In this document: piece after piece, positions 1 through 7,792 of the stretch
Layout: each line of letters starts with the position of its first letter
Numbering within the stretch: the first letter of the stretch is position 1
NCBI GenBank assembly: GCA_018436095.1
Contig: JAHDMJ010000014.1
Location: forward strand, 1-64,000
Reading direction: 5' to 3'
Source: Clostridia bacterium
Lineage (GTDB): Bacteria > Bacillota > Peptococcia > DRI-13 > UBA5745
DNA length: 64,000 bases
Translations under genes and position numbers: made by a program
Notes under the pieces: generated by a model
Told to the model about the DNA's origin: nothing
The model's database searches: none
What the model saw: only the letters and a program-made list of their open reading frames with translations

Positions 1-102
1 AAAAATTCTTCGTCACTGGCCTGGCCTTCATCCTGAGATTTGGGTTTCGGCACTATTCGATGTTTCCTGGAGGTTTGCCCCTTCTTGGGGGGGCGGATTC
101 TT

Positions 103-131
103 ATATTACCACCCTTCTTCTCCTTTTGCAA
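103..131 (-). promoter_or_regulatory. Strong promoter firing leftward off the window edge
   Basis: On the minus strand a -35 box TTGCAA (126-131) lies 17 bp from a -10 box TAATAT (103-108), preceded by an A/T-rich run resembling an UP element. About 100 nt of G-rich leader without an obvious start codon follows to the window edge. This resembles promoters of stable-RNA operons, but the transcribed gene is outside the window, so that reading is inference. Confidence 0.4.
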
Positions 132-174
132 CTACTTTTTTTGCTTTTTTTGAAAAAATTATAAAGCTTTGCAA

Positions 175-463
175 TATACCTTTATATTTTGTAAGGGATT
201 AGGAGGATTAGACGGGGTGTCCGGCTTATCCGTTTCCGGAGGGCTGGGTTGCGGCAGGACCGGAAATTAAACAGACCGGCGGCGGCGATTTCATTAGTAT
301 TGGAAGAAAGCTTCCCGGCTTCTTAATGCTCCGGGGCTTGTCTCCAAAACTCTGCAGGCAATCGCCGCCTGTCCGGTCTCAGCTTTTTCTCACCGCTACT
401 TTTTCTTTTCCGTTTCCTTATAAACCTGGCAATACAGCCGCCTCTATCTATATATTAGGAAGC
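175..463. other. Intergenic stretch without a recognised gene
   Basis: I see no convincing reading frame or RNA family here. The stretch holds GC-rich segments around the sequence downstream of the small membrane-protein gene. Its only clear function is as spacer and possible termination region between that gene and the leftward promoter. Confidence 0.3.
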
Positions 464-574
464 TTACAGGAAGCTGTTCCAGGGGACTAACGGCACTATA
501 ATGGAAAAGATGAAAAATACCAGAATAACGATCACAACGCTTTTAATGAAACGCTCTCTTGTATTTTTAGACAT
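464..574 (-). CDS. Small single-span membrane protein (36 aa)
   Basis: The 36-residue frame starts MSKNTRERFIKS and continues as one hydrophobic helix (about residues 13-30) ending PLVPWNSFL. A short basic N-terminus followed by one membrane span suggests an N-in orientation. The start is supported by an AAGGGG ribosome site 8-9 nt upstream and by a good promoter at 614-642. The overall form recalls the DUF4044/Prli42 class of tiny Firmicute membrane proteins, but I cannot show homology. It is separated from its neighbours and appears monocistronic. Function unknown. Confidence 0.55.
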   Translation of the reverse strand: MSKNTRERFIKSVVIVILVFFIFSIIVPLVPWNSFL

Positions 575-613
575 TGGCCCAACCCCTTAAAGAAATATTG
601 ATAGGCCTATCAT

Positions 614-642
614 ATCATAAAAAATGATATTGGGAAAGTTAA
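614..642 (-). promoter_or_regulatory. Promoter of the 36-aa membrane protein gene
   Basis: Minus-strand -35 TTAACT (637-642) and -10 TATGAT (614-619) are separated by exactly 17 bp, and a second TATGAT overlaps at 609-614. The predicted start lies about 30 nt before the ATG at 574. Confidence 0.5.
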
Positions 643-816
643 AGTGTCAGCATAGCCATGGAGTGTTTATGGAAAAATAGCCATTCAGCTTACTGCACAA
701 AAATTGAGACAGTTCATTAAACGAAAAGAAGGATATACATAATCCAACAATGTCATTTAGTTTAGGCGCAAACAAAAACGGAAAGGGACAGAGCGGCCAC
801 CGATTGGGCAGCTTTT

Positions 817-1036
817 GTTCAATTTTTCCGGTTGTGTGTGGTTTCGGTCACCCGCCTGTGCAATTTTTGCGTTTGTACGTGATTTGCATGCTGGCTTAGA
901 GGTAATTTAGCCAAATTCAGGCCGCTTCTGTGCAAATTTTGCGGTTGTGCGGTAATAACCCTTTTGCATTTCACATACAAACGCAATTTTTGCTCAACCG
1001 GCCCCGCCGATTTTCATACAAACGCAATTTTTGCAC
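817..1036. repeat. Repeat array A: 19-bp motif, two opposing orientations
   Basis: Forward copies lie at 817-835 (degenerate), 858-876 and 930-948; inverted copies lie at 977-995 and 1018-1036. The inverted copies read G(A/T)GCAAAAATTGCGTTTGT on the minus strand. Spacing 817 to 858 and 977 to 1018 is 41 bp in both cases. The motif is related to the arrays at 7547, 34840 and 43653. The surrounding 643-1195 interval has no convincing gene; short frames through the repeats lack ribosome sites. Confidence 0.75.
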
Positions 1037-1195
1037 AGACGGGGGTCAGAGCCGGCAGCGCCGCAGCACCGTCACTACCCGGCGGGCGCCCCATGGTTCA
1101 CCGCTCTTTTCTGGCCACTGAAAAAGTTGGTCAAGCCTGCCCGAATGTATAAAACTTAAACTTTTAAGTAGTTAGTCTGCCGGTAAGACGCCCTA

Positions 1196-2302
1196 TTACA
1201 TGGCTTTGCGCAGTTCTGCCAGCCTTTTTGTCAAAGCTTCAAAACCTTCTGCCGGATCGTCGATAGACAACACCGAGCTTTCAATAGGACAAATGCCGGT
1301 GCCGGTTCGGCCGGTGATCACATCCACGCAAAGACCGTACTGGCAGGGAATGTCTCTGGCTTCCAGGTACTCCCGTGCCGCCTTGCTCATGATTTCGCCA
1401 TAGACAGATTTTGCACCGCCTAAAACTAAAATCATCGCCGCCGCTTTACCGATGATACGGTCCACCACGCAGCTTGCCGCCAGCTTTTCCTTTTCATATA
1501 TAGTCAACAAGGGCGCCACACCTCTGCCGTCGGCAGTATATACAATGCTGCCTTCCTTGATAATTACGCAACTGGTCCCCTCTTCTTTGATCATCTTGCA
1601 GGCTTCCGTTAAAAGCTCCGGCTCCACACCCAGGATTCTTGCCTTTTCATCCATGTCGGCTCCCCTTTTCTCTTCCGCTAATTTATTTGTTTCCATTAAT
1701 GAAAGCTTTTCCGTATCCCTTTGGGCAGTTTGAGCAGTTGTGACAACTTGCCCACTTTTCTCCACCGGCAAAGCCTTAGGAGTTCTTAAATATTTCTCCA
1801 GCCGTTTGACCAAAAAAGGCACCAGCAAAAGCTGGGCAATAATTCCCGGCAAGCCGGCAGCTAAGGCCGCCGTTACCGTCAAGGCCCGCAGGTTGCCGCC
1901 GCCGGCCAAAAACAAGGCCTGGAAGGCCAGAGCATAAAGGCCCCAGCCGCAAATCATGGCTAGAAGCAGCGAGGGATAGATAGGCAGCCGAAAATGGCGA
2001 TAAGCCAAGCCGCCAACCAGAGCAAAGCCAATCAGTGTAGCCAGCATGATGGGCAGCATAGGATAGGCCGGCGGCATGCCCGTCAGCACAGAAGAGATTA
2101 CCGGCGTAACAATAGCGCAAAGCACTCCGTATTTTGGCCCGCAAAGGAGGCCGCAAAGCAGGATGGGCAAATGCATAGGCAGCAAAACCGTGCCCGGCAC
2201 CCCAAACATATGAGCAGTTGCGTAAGGCAAAACCAGCCCCAGAGCCGTCATCAAGGCCGCAGCCGTTAGTTGATGGGAAGAAGACCCGAGTTTGTTTTTC
2301 AT
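1196..2302 (-). CDS. ECF transporter S component fused to a DUF1893 domain
   Basis: The N-terminal ~170 residues form about six membrane spans typical of ECF S components, including a PMHLPILLCGLLCGPKYG segment; these bind a vitamin or precursor and work with an EcfT/EcfA energising module that is not in this window. After a hydrophilic linker, residues ~215-360 match DUF1893, with SIVYTADGRGVAPLL and a GICPIE segment; this family has a deaminase-like fold known structurally but without assigned reaction. The start at 2302 is chosen because AAGGAGTG lies 8 nt upstream; an in-frame ATG at 2326 overlaps that site. An attenuator-like leader precedes it. Substrate unknown; the fusion suggests the domain acts on or senses the imported compound. 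Confidence 0.8.
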   Translation of the reverse strand: MKNKLGSSSHQLTAAALMTALGLVLPYATAHMFGVPGTVLLPMHLPILLCGLLCGPKYGVLCAIVTPVISSVLTGMPPAYPMLPIMLATLIGFALVGGLAYRHFRLPIYPSLLLAMICGWGLYALAFQALFLAGGGNLRALTVTAALAAGLPGIIAQLLLVPFLVKRLEKYLRTPKALPVEKSGQVVTTAQTAQRDTEKLSLMETNKLAEEKRGADMDEKARILGVEPELLTEACKMIKEEGTSCVIIKEGSIVYTADGRGVAPLLTIYEKEKLAASCVVDRIIGKAAAMILVLGGAKSVYGEIMSKAAREYLEARDIPCQYGLCVDVITGRTGTGICPIESSVLSIDDPAEGFEALTKRLAELRKAM

Positions 2303-2326
2303 GTTCGTTACACTCCTTCTTATCAT

Positions 2327-2368
2327 AAAAAAAGATCAAGAATGCCCCCATGCTTGGGTGCCCTGATC
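2327..2368 (-). terminator. Leader terminator (attenuator) of the ECF S/DUF1893 gene
   Basis: In the 5' leader the RNA can form a GATCA-GGGCACCC / GGGGGCAT-TTGATC hairpin followed by seven U residues, ending only 25 nt before the start codon. A competing hairpin GATCC-ATGAA-GGATC (2365-2379) overlaps its 5' arm, and an upstream ATGGATC (2441-2447) can in turn pair with GATCCAT. This is the layout of a termination/antitermination switch. It matches no riboswitch class I recognise; no T-box sequence is present. Confidence 0.6.
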
Positions 2369-2485
2369 CTTCATGGATCTTCTTCATCATCGTTTAGCGC
2401 TTATTCATTTATTCCAAATTATTAAATCCGGATCCATTCTTAGATATCTTGCAGAGCTGCAGCCCCGCTGTTTGCTTATTTACAC

Positions 2486-2512
2486 TTTATACTCTCCGCC
2501 GCCGGCTGTCAA
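2486..2512 (-). promoter_or_regulatory. Probable promoter of the ECF S/DUF1893 leader
   Basis: Minus-strand TTGACA (2507-2512) and TATAAA (2486-2491) with a 15-bp spacer, shorter than ideal. It would give a leader of about 175 nt containing the attenuator. Confidence 0.4.
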
Positions 2513-2617
2513 TTCTATATATAACGACTCAGCAGAAAATTTTCAATTGTAAAGGCACGGCGATTGCCGCAGACGTCTCGTAATATTTGTGGTATGATGT
2601 TGACGGAGGGATGTCTG

Positions 2618-3034
2618 ATGAAAATTGTGATTATCGATGGCCAGGGCGGCAAAATCGGCAGCCTGCTGGTAAGCAAAATCAAAGAAGCAGGTCTGGCGGT
2701 CCGGCTTTTTGCCATCGGCAGCAACAGCATTGCTACGGCCGCTATGCTGAAAGCCGGCGCCGACCACGGAGCCACCGGCGAAAATCCGGTGGTGATTAAT
2801 TGCCGGGACGCCGACTTTATTATTGGCCCTATCGGCATCATTGCCGCCGACGCCCTGCTGGGAGAGATTACCCCTGCCATGGCCGCCGCGGTCAGCCAAA
2901 GTCCGGCACAAAAAATTTTGCTGCCTCTCAACCGCTGCAATCATTATATAGTAGGCGCCCAAGATCTGCCCGTTGCCCAAGCGGTGCCTTTGGCGGTAGA
3001 CGTGCTTAAAGATCTGATGGCCAACAAGTCATAA
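2618..3034 (+). CDS. DUF3842 family protein
   Basis: The 138-residue protein begins MKIVIIDGQGGKIG, a Rossmann-type glycine-rich start, and contains ATAAMLKAGADHGATGEN, IIGPIGIIAADALLGEITP and KILLPLNRCNHYIVG, which are hallmark segments of DUF3842. The family is conserved in Clostridia and has no assigned function. The start is set by GGAGGG at 2605-2610, 7 nt upstream. It is divergent from the ECF gene and convergent with hpf, so it appears to be a single-gene unit. Confidence 0.85.
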   Translation: MKIVIIDGQGGKIGSLLVSKIKEAGLAVRLFAIGSNSIATAAMLKAGADHGATGENPVVINCRDADFIIGPIGIIAADALLGEITPAMAAAVSQSPAQKILLPLNRCNHYIVGAQDLPVAQAVPLAVDVLKDLMANKS

Positions 3035-3072
3035 GCCCTCATTTTCAATTTTATCTTCCATTATCAACTATT

Positions 3073-3170
3073 ATTGTTAAAACAACCCCGCTATTGTTAA
3101 AACAACCCCGCTATTGTTAAAACAACCCCGCTATTGTTAAAACAACCCCGCTATTGTTAAAACAACCCCC
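3073..3170. repeat. Five tandem copies of a 20-bp unit
   Basis: The unit ATTGTTAAAACAACCCCGCT is repeated at 3073, 3093, 3113, 3133 and 3153, the last copy truncated after 17 bp. Copies are identical, implying recent expansion. Each contains the inverted pair TTGTT/AACAA. The array lies between the converging DUF3842 and hpf genes and runs into the terminator hairpin that follows. Confidence 0.95.
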
Positions 3171-3200
3171 GGCGGACCGGTTTGGCGGTTGCCGGGGGTT
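3164..3200. terminator. Bidirectional terminator hairpin
   Basis: CCCCCGGC and GCCGGGGG arms enclose about 18 nt between the convergent DUF3842 and hpf genes. A T-rich stretch follows on the plus strand; on the minus strand the hairpin runs into TTGTTTT. It probably serves both genes. Confidence 0.55.
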
Positions 3201-3280
3201 TGCTTATTGCTTTAGCCGTTGATGCAAATGCTTGTAATACTTCATTAATACCGTAATACCGTTTATGACTGCCCCCTTGT

Positions 3281-3811
3281 TTACATTTCCGGCTCCAATA
3301 AGCCGTAATGGCCGTCATGGCGTCGGTATACCACATTGATGAACCCTGTCTCGGCATTATTGAAAGCAAAGAATGTATGGCCTACCATGTCCATCCGGGT
3401 AATCGCTTCATCCAAATGCATGGGCTTGGCGGAAAACTGCTTGATCCGGACTTTCAGCTCATCGTCGTCATCCCTGGCAGGAGACAAGCCTGCTAAAGTA
3501 GGAAGCTTCGTCACCGAGAGCCGTCCTTTTTTGGAGAATCTTTCTTTGCTGCGAACCAGTTGCTTTTCCAGTTTATCCGAGACTAAATCTATGGCTGTAA
3601 ATAAATCTTCATCCTCTTCTTCTCCTCTTAGGATGAAGCCATTGACCGGTATCGTAATTTCAATTCTCTGCCTGTTTTTCTCTCCGATCAAAGTCGCTGT
3701 AGCTTCCACATCTTTGTCCAAAAGCCTGTCCAACTTACTGAGACGCTTTTCTACATACTCCTTGGCTTTTTCTGATGCTTGAAAATTCCTGGCGCGAATC
3801 TGGATCTTCAT
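3281..3811 (-). CDS. hpf: Ribosome hibernation-promoting factor, long form
   Basis: The 176-residue protein has an N-terminal S30AE/YfiA domain (residues 1-~100, MKIQIRARNFQ...KLDRLLDKDVEATATL) and a C-terminal dimerisation domain (~residues 120-176, PMHLDEAITRMDMVGHTFFAF...YRRHDGHYGLLEP). The two-domain long form of Firmicutes makes 100S ribosome dimers in stationary phase. Start supported by GGAGGTGA upstream of the ATG at 3811. Monocistronic, convergent with DUF3842. Confidence 0.95.
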   Translation of the reverse strand: MKIQIRARNFQASEKAKEYVEKRLSKLDRLLDKDVEATATLIGEKNRQRIEITIPVNGFILRGEEEDEDLFTAIDLVSDKLEKQLVRSKERFSKKGRLSVTKLPTLAGLSPARDDDDELKVRIKQFSAKPMHLDEAITRMDMVGHTFFAFNNAETGFINVVYRRHDGHYGLLEPEM

Positions 3812-3956
3812 CTTAAAGTCACCTCCAAGTAAGTTCGCTTATGATTGCAACCGGCGAAAAACCAAAAGCCGGCCCAATCATGTGCATGAATATAATATTC
3901 CCTATTTTAAAGGAAATTCCTTCTCCAGCCTTAATTCTTCACTAAAAATTCAACTA

Positions 3957-3985
3957 TTGAAATAAGATTTTGACAGTGTTATAAT
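3957..3985 (+). promoter_or_regulatory. Promoter of the FMN riboswitch-ribU unit
   Basis: TTGAAA (3957-3962) and TATAAT (3980-3985) with a 17-bp spacer directly precede the riboswitch aptamer. Confidence 0.65.
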
Positions 3986-4009
3986 AATTAAGGACAATTG
4001 AACAGCGTA

Positions 4010-4120
4010 AGTCTTCAGGGCAGGGTGAAATTCCCGATCGGCGGTACAGTCCGCGAGCGCTTCCGGCGCAGAATTGGTGCAACTCCAATACCGACAGTTA
4101 TAGTCTGGATGAAAGAAGAT
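4010..4120 (+). ncRNA. FMN riboswitch (RFN element)
   Basis: The segment has the conserved RFN blocks: GTCTTCAGGGCAGGGTGAAA at the 5' side, CGGCGGT, the ACAGTCCGCGA segment, and TAGTCTGGATGAAAGAAGA at the 3' side. FMN binding normally switches off the downstream gene. It precedes a terminator hairpin and the riboflavin transporter gene, which fits exactly. Confidence 0.97.
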
Positions 4121-4175
4121 GTTGCCGACCGTAGGTTTGAGCGTTTTTTGTAACGCCTTCAAGCTGTCAGTTTAG

Positions 4176-4210
4176 CACCTGAATGACACAACGTTCAGGT
4201 GTTACTTTTA
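4176..4210 (+). terminator. Expression-platform terminator of the FMN riboswitch
   Basis: CACCTGAA (4176-4183) and TTCAGGTG (4194-4201) form a hairpin followed by TTACTTTTATTT, 19 nt before the ribU start. It is the likely OFF state of the riboswitch. Confidence 0.75.
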
Positions 4211-4228
4211 TTTGCGAGGTGTTTGTAT

Positions 4229-4879
4229 ATGCCGTCCCGTACCAAAATGCTGGTCAATCTGGCCCTTCTCAGCGCAATCTCTTATGTGGTCATGGTTTTC
4301 GGCCGTATTCCCGTCGTCCTTTTCCTTAAGTATGAGGCAAAAGACGTGATCATCGCTATCGGCGGTTTCATCTATGGCCCCTTGGCGGCCCTTTCCATGG
4401 CTGTGGTGGTAGCCTTTATGGAAATGGTCACCGTCAGCGACACCGGTCCAATCGGCTTTGTCATGAATCTGCTGGCCTCCGCTTCCTTTGCCTGCACCGC
4501 CGCCTTCATTTATAAAAAGATGCAAACCTTATCAGGGGCGATTACCGGGCTGATCAGCGGCGGTGTTTTGGCCACTGTCGTCATGATGCTGTGGAATTAT
4601 CTGTTGACCCCTATTTTTATGGGGCTGGCCCGGGATGAGGTGGTCCCTTTGCTGCTGCCGGCTATTCTGCCCTTCAATCTGTTGAAAATGGGGCTGAACT
4701 GCACCCTCACTATACTGATTTACAAGCCGGTGGTCAGGGCTTTACGCAAAGCCAACCTAATCCCTCCCTCTACCGGCGGCCCCCAAGGGGAGAAAAAGCA
4801 CACCGGCGTTTTACTGGTTGCCGCCGTCCTTCTGGCCACCTGCATATTGCTGGTTTTGGCCTTGCAAGGTGTCATTTAA
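4229..4879 (+). CDS. ribU: Riboflavin ECF transporter S component RibU
   Basis: The 216-residue membrane protein has about six spans and the ECF S-component pattern (AAAxxxA-rich helix 1, KYEAKDVIIAIGGFIYGPLAA, TDTGPIGFVMNLLAS-like segment). RibU captures riboflavin and needs the shared EcfAAT module. Location behind an FMN riboswitch fixes the substrate with good confidence. The start at 4229 is supported by GAGGTG 7 nt upstream; an upstream in-frame start would lie inside the terminator hairpin. Confidence 0.93.
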   Translation: MPSRTKMLVNLALLSAISYVVMVFGRIPVVLFLKYEAKDVIIAIGGFIYGPLAALSMAVVVAFMEMVTVSDTGPIGFVMNLLASASFACTAAFIYKKMQTLSGAITGLISGGVLATVVMMLWNYLLTPIFMGLARDEVVPLLLPAILPFNLLKMGLNCTLTILIYKPVVRALRKANLIPPSTGGPQGEKKHTGVLLVAAVLLATCILLVLALQGVI

Positions 4880-4903
4880 TTTTTAATTTTACAACCTTAT
4901 TTA

Positions 4904-4950
4904 GCGTCTCGGGATAGTCCGGCCCGGCCTGTCCCGAGGCGCTTTTTTTG
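4904..4950 (+). terminator. Terminator after ribU
   Basis: GCGTCTCGGGA and TCCCGAGGCGC arms with a GC-rich loop are followed by seven T residues. Confidence 0.9.
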
Positions 4951-4952
4951 TA

Positions 4953-4979
4953 TAAAAAAGGAGCCCTTACCGGGCTCCT
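4953..4979 (-). terminator. Terminator after the cold-shock gene
   Basis: AGGAGCCC/GGGCTCCT stem followed on the minus strand by TTTTTT, 23 nt after the csp stop codon. Confidence 0.9.
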
Positions 4980-5002
4980 GTTTGGTTTCTTTACTTTGTG
5001 CC

Positions 5003-5200
5003 TTAGGCCTTCATTACGTTGGCAGCCTGCAGCCCTTTAGGTCCTTCAACTATATCAAACTCGACAGTTTCACCTTCTTGAAGAGTCTTGAAGCCGTCCT
5101 GCTGAATAGCTGAGAAATGGACAAACACATCATTGCCATCTTCCCGTTCGATGAAACCGAAGCCTTTTTCCTTGTTAAACCACTTTACTTTGCCTTGCAT
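5003..5200 (-). CDS. csp: Cold-shock protein, CspA/CspB family
   Basis: A 65-residue single cold-shock domain with RNP1 (KGFGFIE) and RNP2 (VFVHFS) motifs, beginning [13 protein letters not shown]. It binds single-stranded nucleic acid and acts as an RNA chaperone. GGGAGGAA lies upstream of the ATG. The untranslated leader from the predicted promoter is about 75 nt, as is common for cold-regulated csp mRNAs. Confidence 0.97.
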   Translation of the reverse strand: MQGKVKWFNKEKGFGFIEREDGNDVFVHFSAIQQDGFKTLQEGETVEFDIVEGPKGLQAANVMKA

Positions 5201-5281
5201 GTTTTAATTCCTCCCAAAACATAATACGGAAATTGAAGACGGCGAAGGCCTTAAAAGCTTTCGCCGCAAGTCATCCATCAG

Positions 5282-5310
5282 AGTATAGCATCGGCAAATG
5301 AAAATGTCAA
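5282..5310 (-). promoter_or_regulatory. Promoter of the cold-shock gene
   Basis: Minus-strand TTGACA (5305-5310) and TATACT (5282-5287) with a 17-bp spacer. Confidence 0.75.
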
Positions 5311-5454
5311 ACGGGAATAACAGCAAAAAAATAGACAAAATTAGCAGTTTAATACTTTTCTATAATTGACATCTGCTGGAATTATTCAACAAAATTGTCC
5401 TCTCCGGGAACACTCCTTTTTCAGATTATAAGCTTTATGCATAGATAGTTTTGT

Positions 5455-5525
5455 TGTGCAAAAGTGTGGATAATGTGGACAACTTTGTGAATAACTTGCC
5501 GTTCTTGAGAAAAATATGTGGAAAA
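5455..5525. other. Cluster of DnaA-box-like 9-mers in an A/T-rich intergenic region
   Basis: Direct 9-mers matching or close to TGTGNATAA occur at 5455 (TGTGCAAAA), 5465 (TGTGGATAA, perfect), 5474 (TGTGGACAA), 5486 (TGTGAATAA, perfect) and 5517 (TGTGGAAAA), all in the same orientation. The A/T-rich DNA from 5526 to 5710 has no gene. Neighbours are csp and comF, not dnaA, so this is not evidently the origin; a DnaA titration or regulatory cluster is possible. Confidence 0.5.
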
Positions 5526-5710
5526 ATACTTCTTGACAAACAGCTTTTATAAAGATTATGTCCATGGATTACATGACTTTTTTACTCTTTGTTTAATGCG
5601 TATAAAAAAGCTGAAATTATTGAAAAAAGTCAGGTTTTATCGAGATTTTTTCCTTGTGAAAAACAGCAAAAACCTATAGAGCATCAGCTTATTTAAGTTT
5701 GATATCTTTT

Positions 5711-6559
5711 TTAGGTTTTTAATGGATATTTTATGCCAGAGCCGCTGCCGCCGGCAAAAGTTAATCCCCATATAGGGTTATAGCCTTGCTGCCGCAAAAT
5801 TTGTCCACAGCTTTCTAAAGTGGCGCCGGTAGTGACTACGTCGTCCACAAGGATAACGGCTGAGTACCGTCTTTTGCCGCTGCGGGGACTTGCCGTTTTG
5901 ATCCCAGCCTCGGCGCCAGCCCATTGAAAGACTTGGTCCAAAACCTGGCGGCGCTGTTTCTTGTCCAAACCTGCCTGCACCTGTCCCGGCAGAGGCCGCC
6001 AAAGGAGTTCTTGCACCGGCAGTTTCAGTTGGCGGCTGATAACCTCAGCCAAAAGGCGGCTTTGATTATATCCTCTGGCCGCTTCCTTTGCCTGATGCAT
6101 AGGCACAGGTACTAAACAAAGTCCGGTATCCGTTGGCAGTTGACGGCCCCGGGCTTCCCAGGTTTTGGACATCAAAAAACCCATAGGCAGGGCCAGCTCC
6201 CGCCGCCCATTGTATTTGAAAGCCATCATCTGCTGCCGGTACAAACCGGTATAGGGTACTGCCGCACTTGTACTGTCCAGGCTGGCCATTTTGCCAATCT
6301 CCCGCCGGCCGCCGCAGGGACCCCGGCAAGGTTGGCCGCTATCGAAGCTGCCGCAGAAAGGGCAGATGACGGCATTCTGCCGGAGCCGCAGCCAATCAAG
6401 GAGGCATTGAGGACAAAGACCGGCAGAAAGCCTGTTTCCCAGAATGCGGCCACCGCAAAATAAGCAGTTGCGCACTTGGGGAAACAGGCTTTCCACCAGA
6501 CTATGCTTGATGACATTGAAAGATAGATTGAAGGGCGAAGGAATCAGTTTCTTATCCAT
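5711..6559 (-). CDS. comF: ComF family phosphoribosyltransferase-like protein
   Basis: The 282-residue protein starts with a cysteine-rich zinc-ribbon region (CLFC, CPQC, CPFC and CRGPC pairs within residues 32-85) and ends with a type I PRTase domain carrying the PRPP motif VILVDDVVTTGATLE and RGYNQSRLLAEVIS. In naturally competent bacteria ComF (ComFC) takes part in handling imported single-stranded DNA. It lies 63 bp after codY on the same strand, so the two may be cotranscribed. No clear ribosome site precedes the ATG at 6559, so the start is less certain. Confidence 0.9.
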   Translation of the reverse strand: MDKKLIPSPFNLSFNVIKHSLVESLFPQVRNCLFCGGRILGNRLSAGLCPQCLLDWLRLRQNAVICPFCGSFDSGQPCRGPCGGRREIGKMASLDSTSAAVPYTGLYRQQMMAFKYNGRRELALPMGFLMSKTWEARGRQLPTDTGLCLVPVPMHQAKEAARGYNQSRLLAEVISRQLKLPVQELLWRPLPGQVQAGLDKKQRRQVLDQVFQWAGAEAGIKTASPRSGKRRYSAVILVDDVVTTGATLESCGQILRQQGYNPIWGLTFAGGSGSGIKYPLKT

Positions 6560-6622
6560 GGTTTAAATATTATCCAGAATATTACATTTCCCTTCCGGAA
6601 TTCCGGCGATCCGGATGTTTAT

Positions 6623-7366
6623 TTAAATTGCCGCCAGCTCCTGATATAGGAAGTCGTTCAATACTTTGATATAGGTACCCTTCATGCCTAAGGAACGGGC
6701 ATCAATGACGCCGGCGCTTTCCAGCTTCCGCAGGGCGTTGACGATCACCGAACGGGTAAGGCGGTACTCCTCGGCCAGCTTGCTGGCTACCAAAAAGCCT
6801 TCGCTGCCGTCGATTTCATTAAAGATGTGTTTGACTGCTTCCAATTCCGAATAAGACAGCACCTCTAAGGCTAGCTGTACTACTGTTTTCTTTCTGGCGT
6901 CCAGTTCCAGCTTCTGCTCCAGATTTCTCTGAATCTGCATGGCCGCTACATTAGCTCCATACTCCGCCAACAACATATCGCCGCTTTCGAAGTTCTTTTC
7001 ATCCCGAATATAGATCACGGTAGCAATCCTGCCGGAAGCTCCCAGAGCCGGCACTACCAGGCAGTAGCCCTCCCGGCCCTTTCTGGCTAAATTGGCCTCG
7101 GCCTTCATCTGATTATTAATCCATTCCAGAGCCTGGGGCTTCATTACCCCCTCTTTAACCTCTTCCGGCAGAATCTGGGTCTGGCTGAATTCACCTTCAC
7201 CTGCTTGTCCCAGCAAATTACCTTTACCATCGAGAATATAGACTTGCGCCTCCGTCAGTATCCTCAGGGACTGGGCCAATTCCGTAAGGCTAATCATCTG
7301 ACCTGCCGCTTTTTGCAGCAATTGATTTAAGCGTCTGGTTTTTTCCAATAAAATTTCAATCTCCAT
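6623..7366 (-). CDS. codY: GTP- and branched-chain amino acid-sensing repressor CodY
   Basis: The N-terminus (LLEKTRRLNQLLQKAAG) and GAF sensor domain (to ~residue 155) are followed by a winged helix with SVIVNALRKLESAGVIDARS and GMKGTYIKVLN, which identify CodY. It represses peptide transport, amino acid synthesis and other genes while GTP and branched-chain amino acids are high. The start at 7366 rather than 7372 gives AAGGAG an 8-nt spacing. I searched the peptide transporter leader by eye for AATTTTCWGAAAATT boxes and found none better than 10/15. Confidence 0.95.
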   Translation of the reverse strand: MEIEILLEKTRRLNQLLQKAAGQMISLTELAQSLRILTEAQVYILDGKGNLLGQAGEGEFSQTQILPEEVKEGVMKPQALEWINNQMKAEANLARKGREGYCLVVPALGASGRIATVIYIRDEKNFESGDMLLAEYGANVAAMQIQRNLEQKLELDARKKTVVQLALEVLSYSELEAVKHIFNEIDGSEGFLVASKLAEEYRLTRSVIVNALRKLESAGVIDARSLGMKGTYIKVLNDFLYQELAAI

Positions 7367-7546
7367 AGTCATATCTCCTTTTATTTTGATTATTTGTTCT
7401 TGTACACAGCATTCCCTTAAATTTCAAATATATACATTACCTGGAATATATCGTTGATAAATTTTTCAGACCGCTGCCTCAAATTGGTTTGAAAGACTAA
7501 ATTTGAGACGGCCTCCTTTGTATTGCGCCACGTCTTGCTTCCACTT

Positions 7547-7768
7547 GAGCAAAAATGCAGGTTTGTTAATCTTTGTCTTCGGAAATGTGCAAAAATGCAG
7601 GTTTGTAGACACCCCTTAGAGCTATGGAGGCCCATAAAACGGGTAGAAAGATATGTCATGGCTGTATTTAGAGTCCTGTCAGAAATCAGTCCACTACCTA
7701 ACTGGCAAAATTACTTAAAATTGCTTCTGGCAGGGTCTGCAAACTAAGACAAACCTGCATTTTTGCAC
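7547..7768. repeat. Repeat array B: 20-bp motif, two opposing orientations
   Basis: Forward copies GNGCAAAAATGCAGGTTTGT lie at 7547-7566 and 7587-7606 (40-bp spacing) and an inverted copy at 7749-7768. The three copies share the local variant AATGCAGG, unlike arrays A and D. The array lies upstream of codY in a gene-free interval (7373-7928). Confidence 0.8.
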
Positions 7769-7792
7769 AAAATTGAGCTTCGGACAAGCTTA

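Noticed and set aside
930-1152. Short overlapping plus-strand frames of about 62 aa
   Set aside because: They run through the inverted repeat copies, share the same DNA in two frames and lack ribosome sites.
2327-2450. T-box or TPP riboswitch before the ECF S gene
   Set aside because: Neither the T-box AGGGTGGNACCGCG-type sequence nor TPP CTGAGA/ACCTGA blocks are present; only an attenuator can be supported.
5455-5525. Chromosomal origin of replication
   Set aside because: DnaA-box-like sites cluster here but dnaA, dnaN, rnpA or rpmH are not adjacent; kept only as a DnaA-site cluster.
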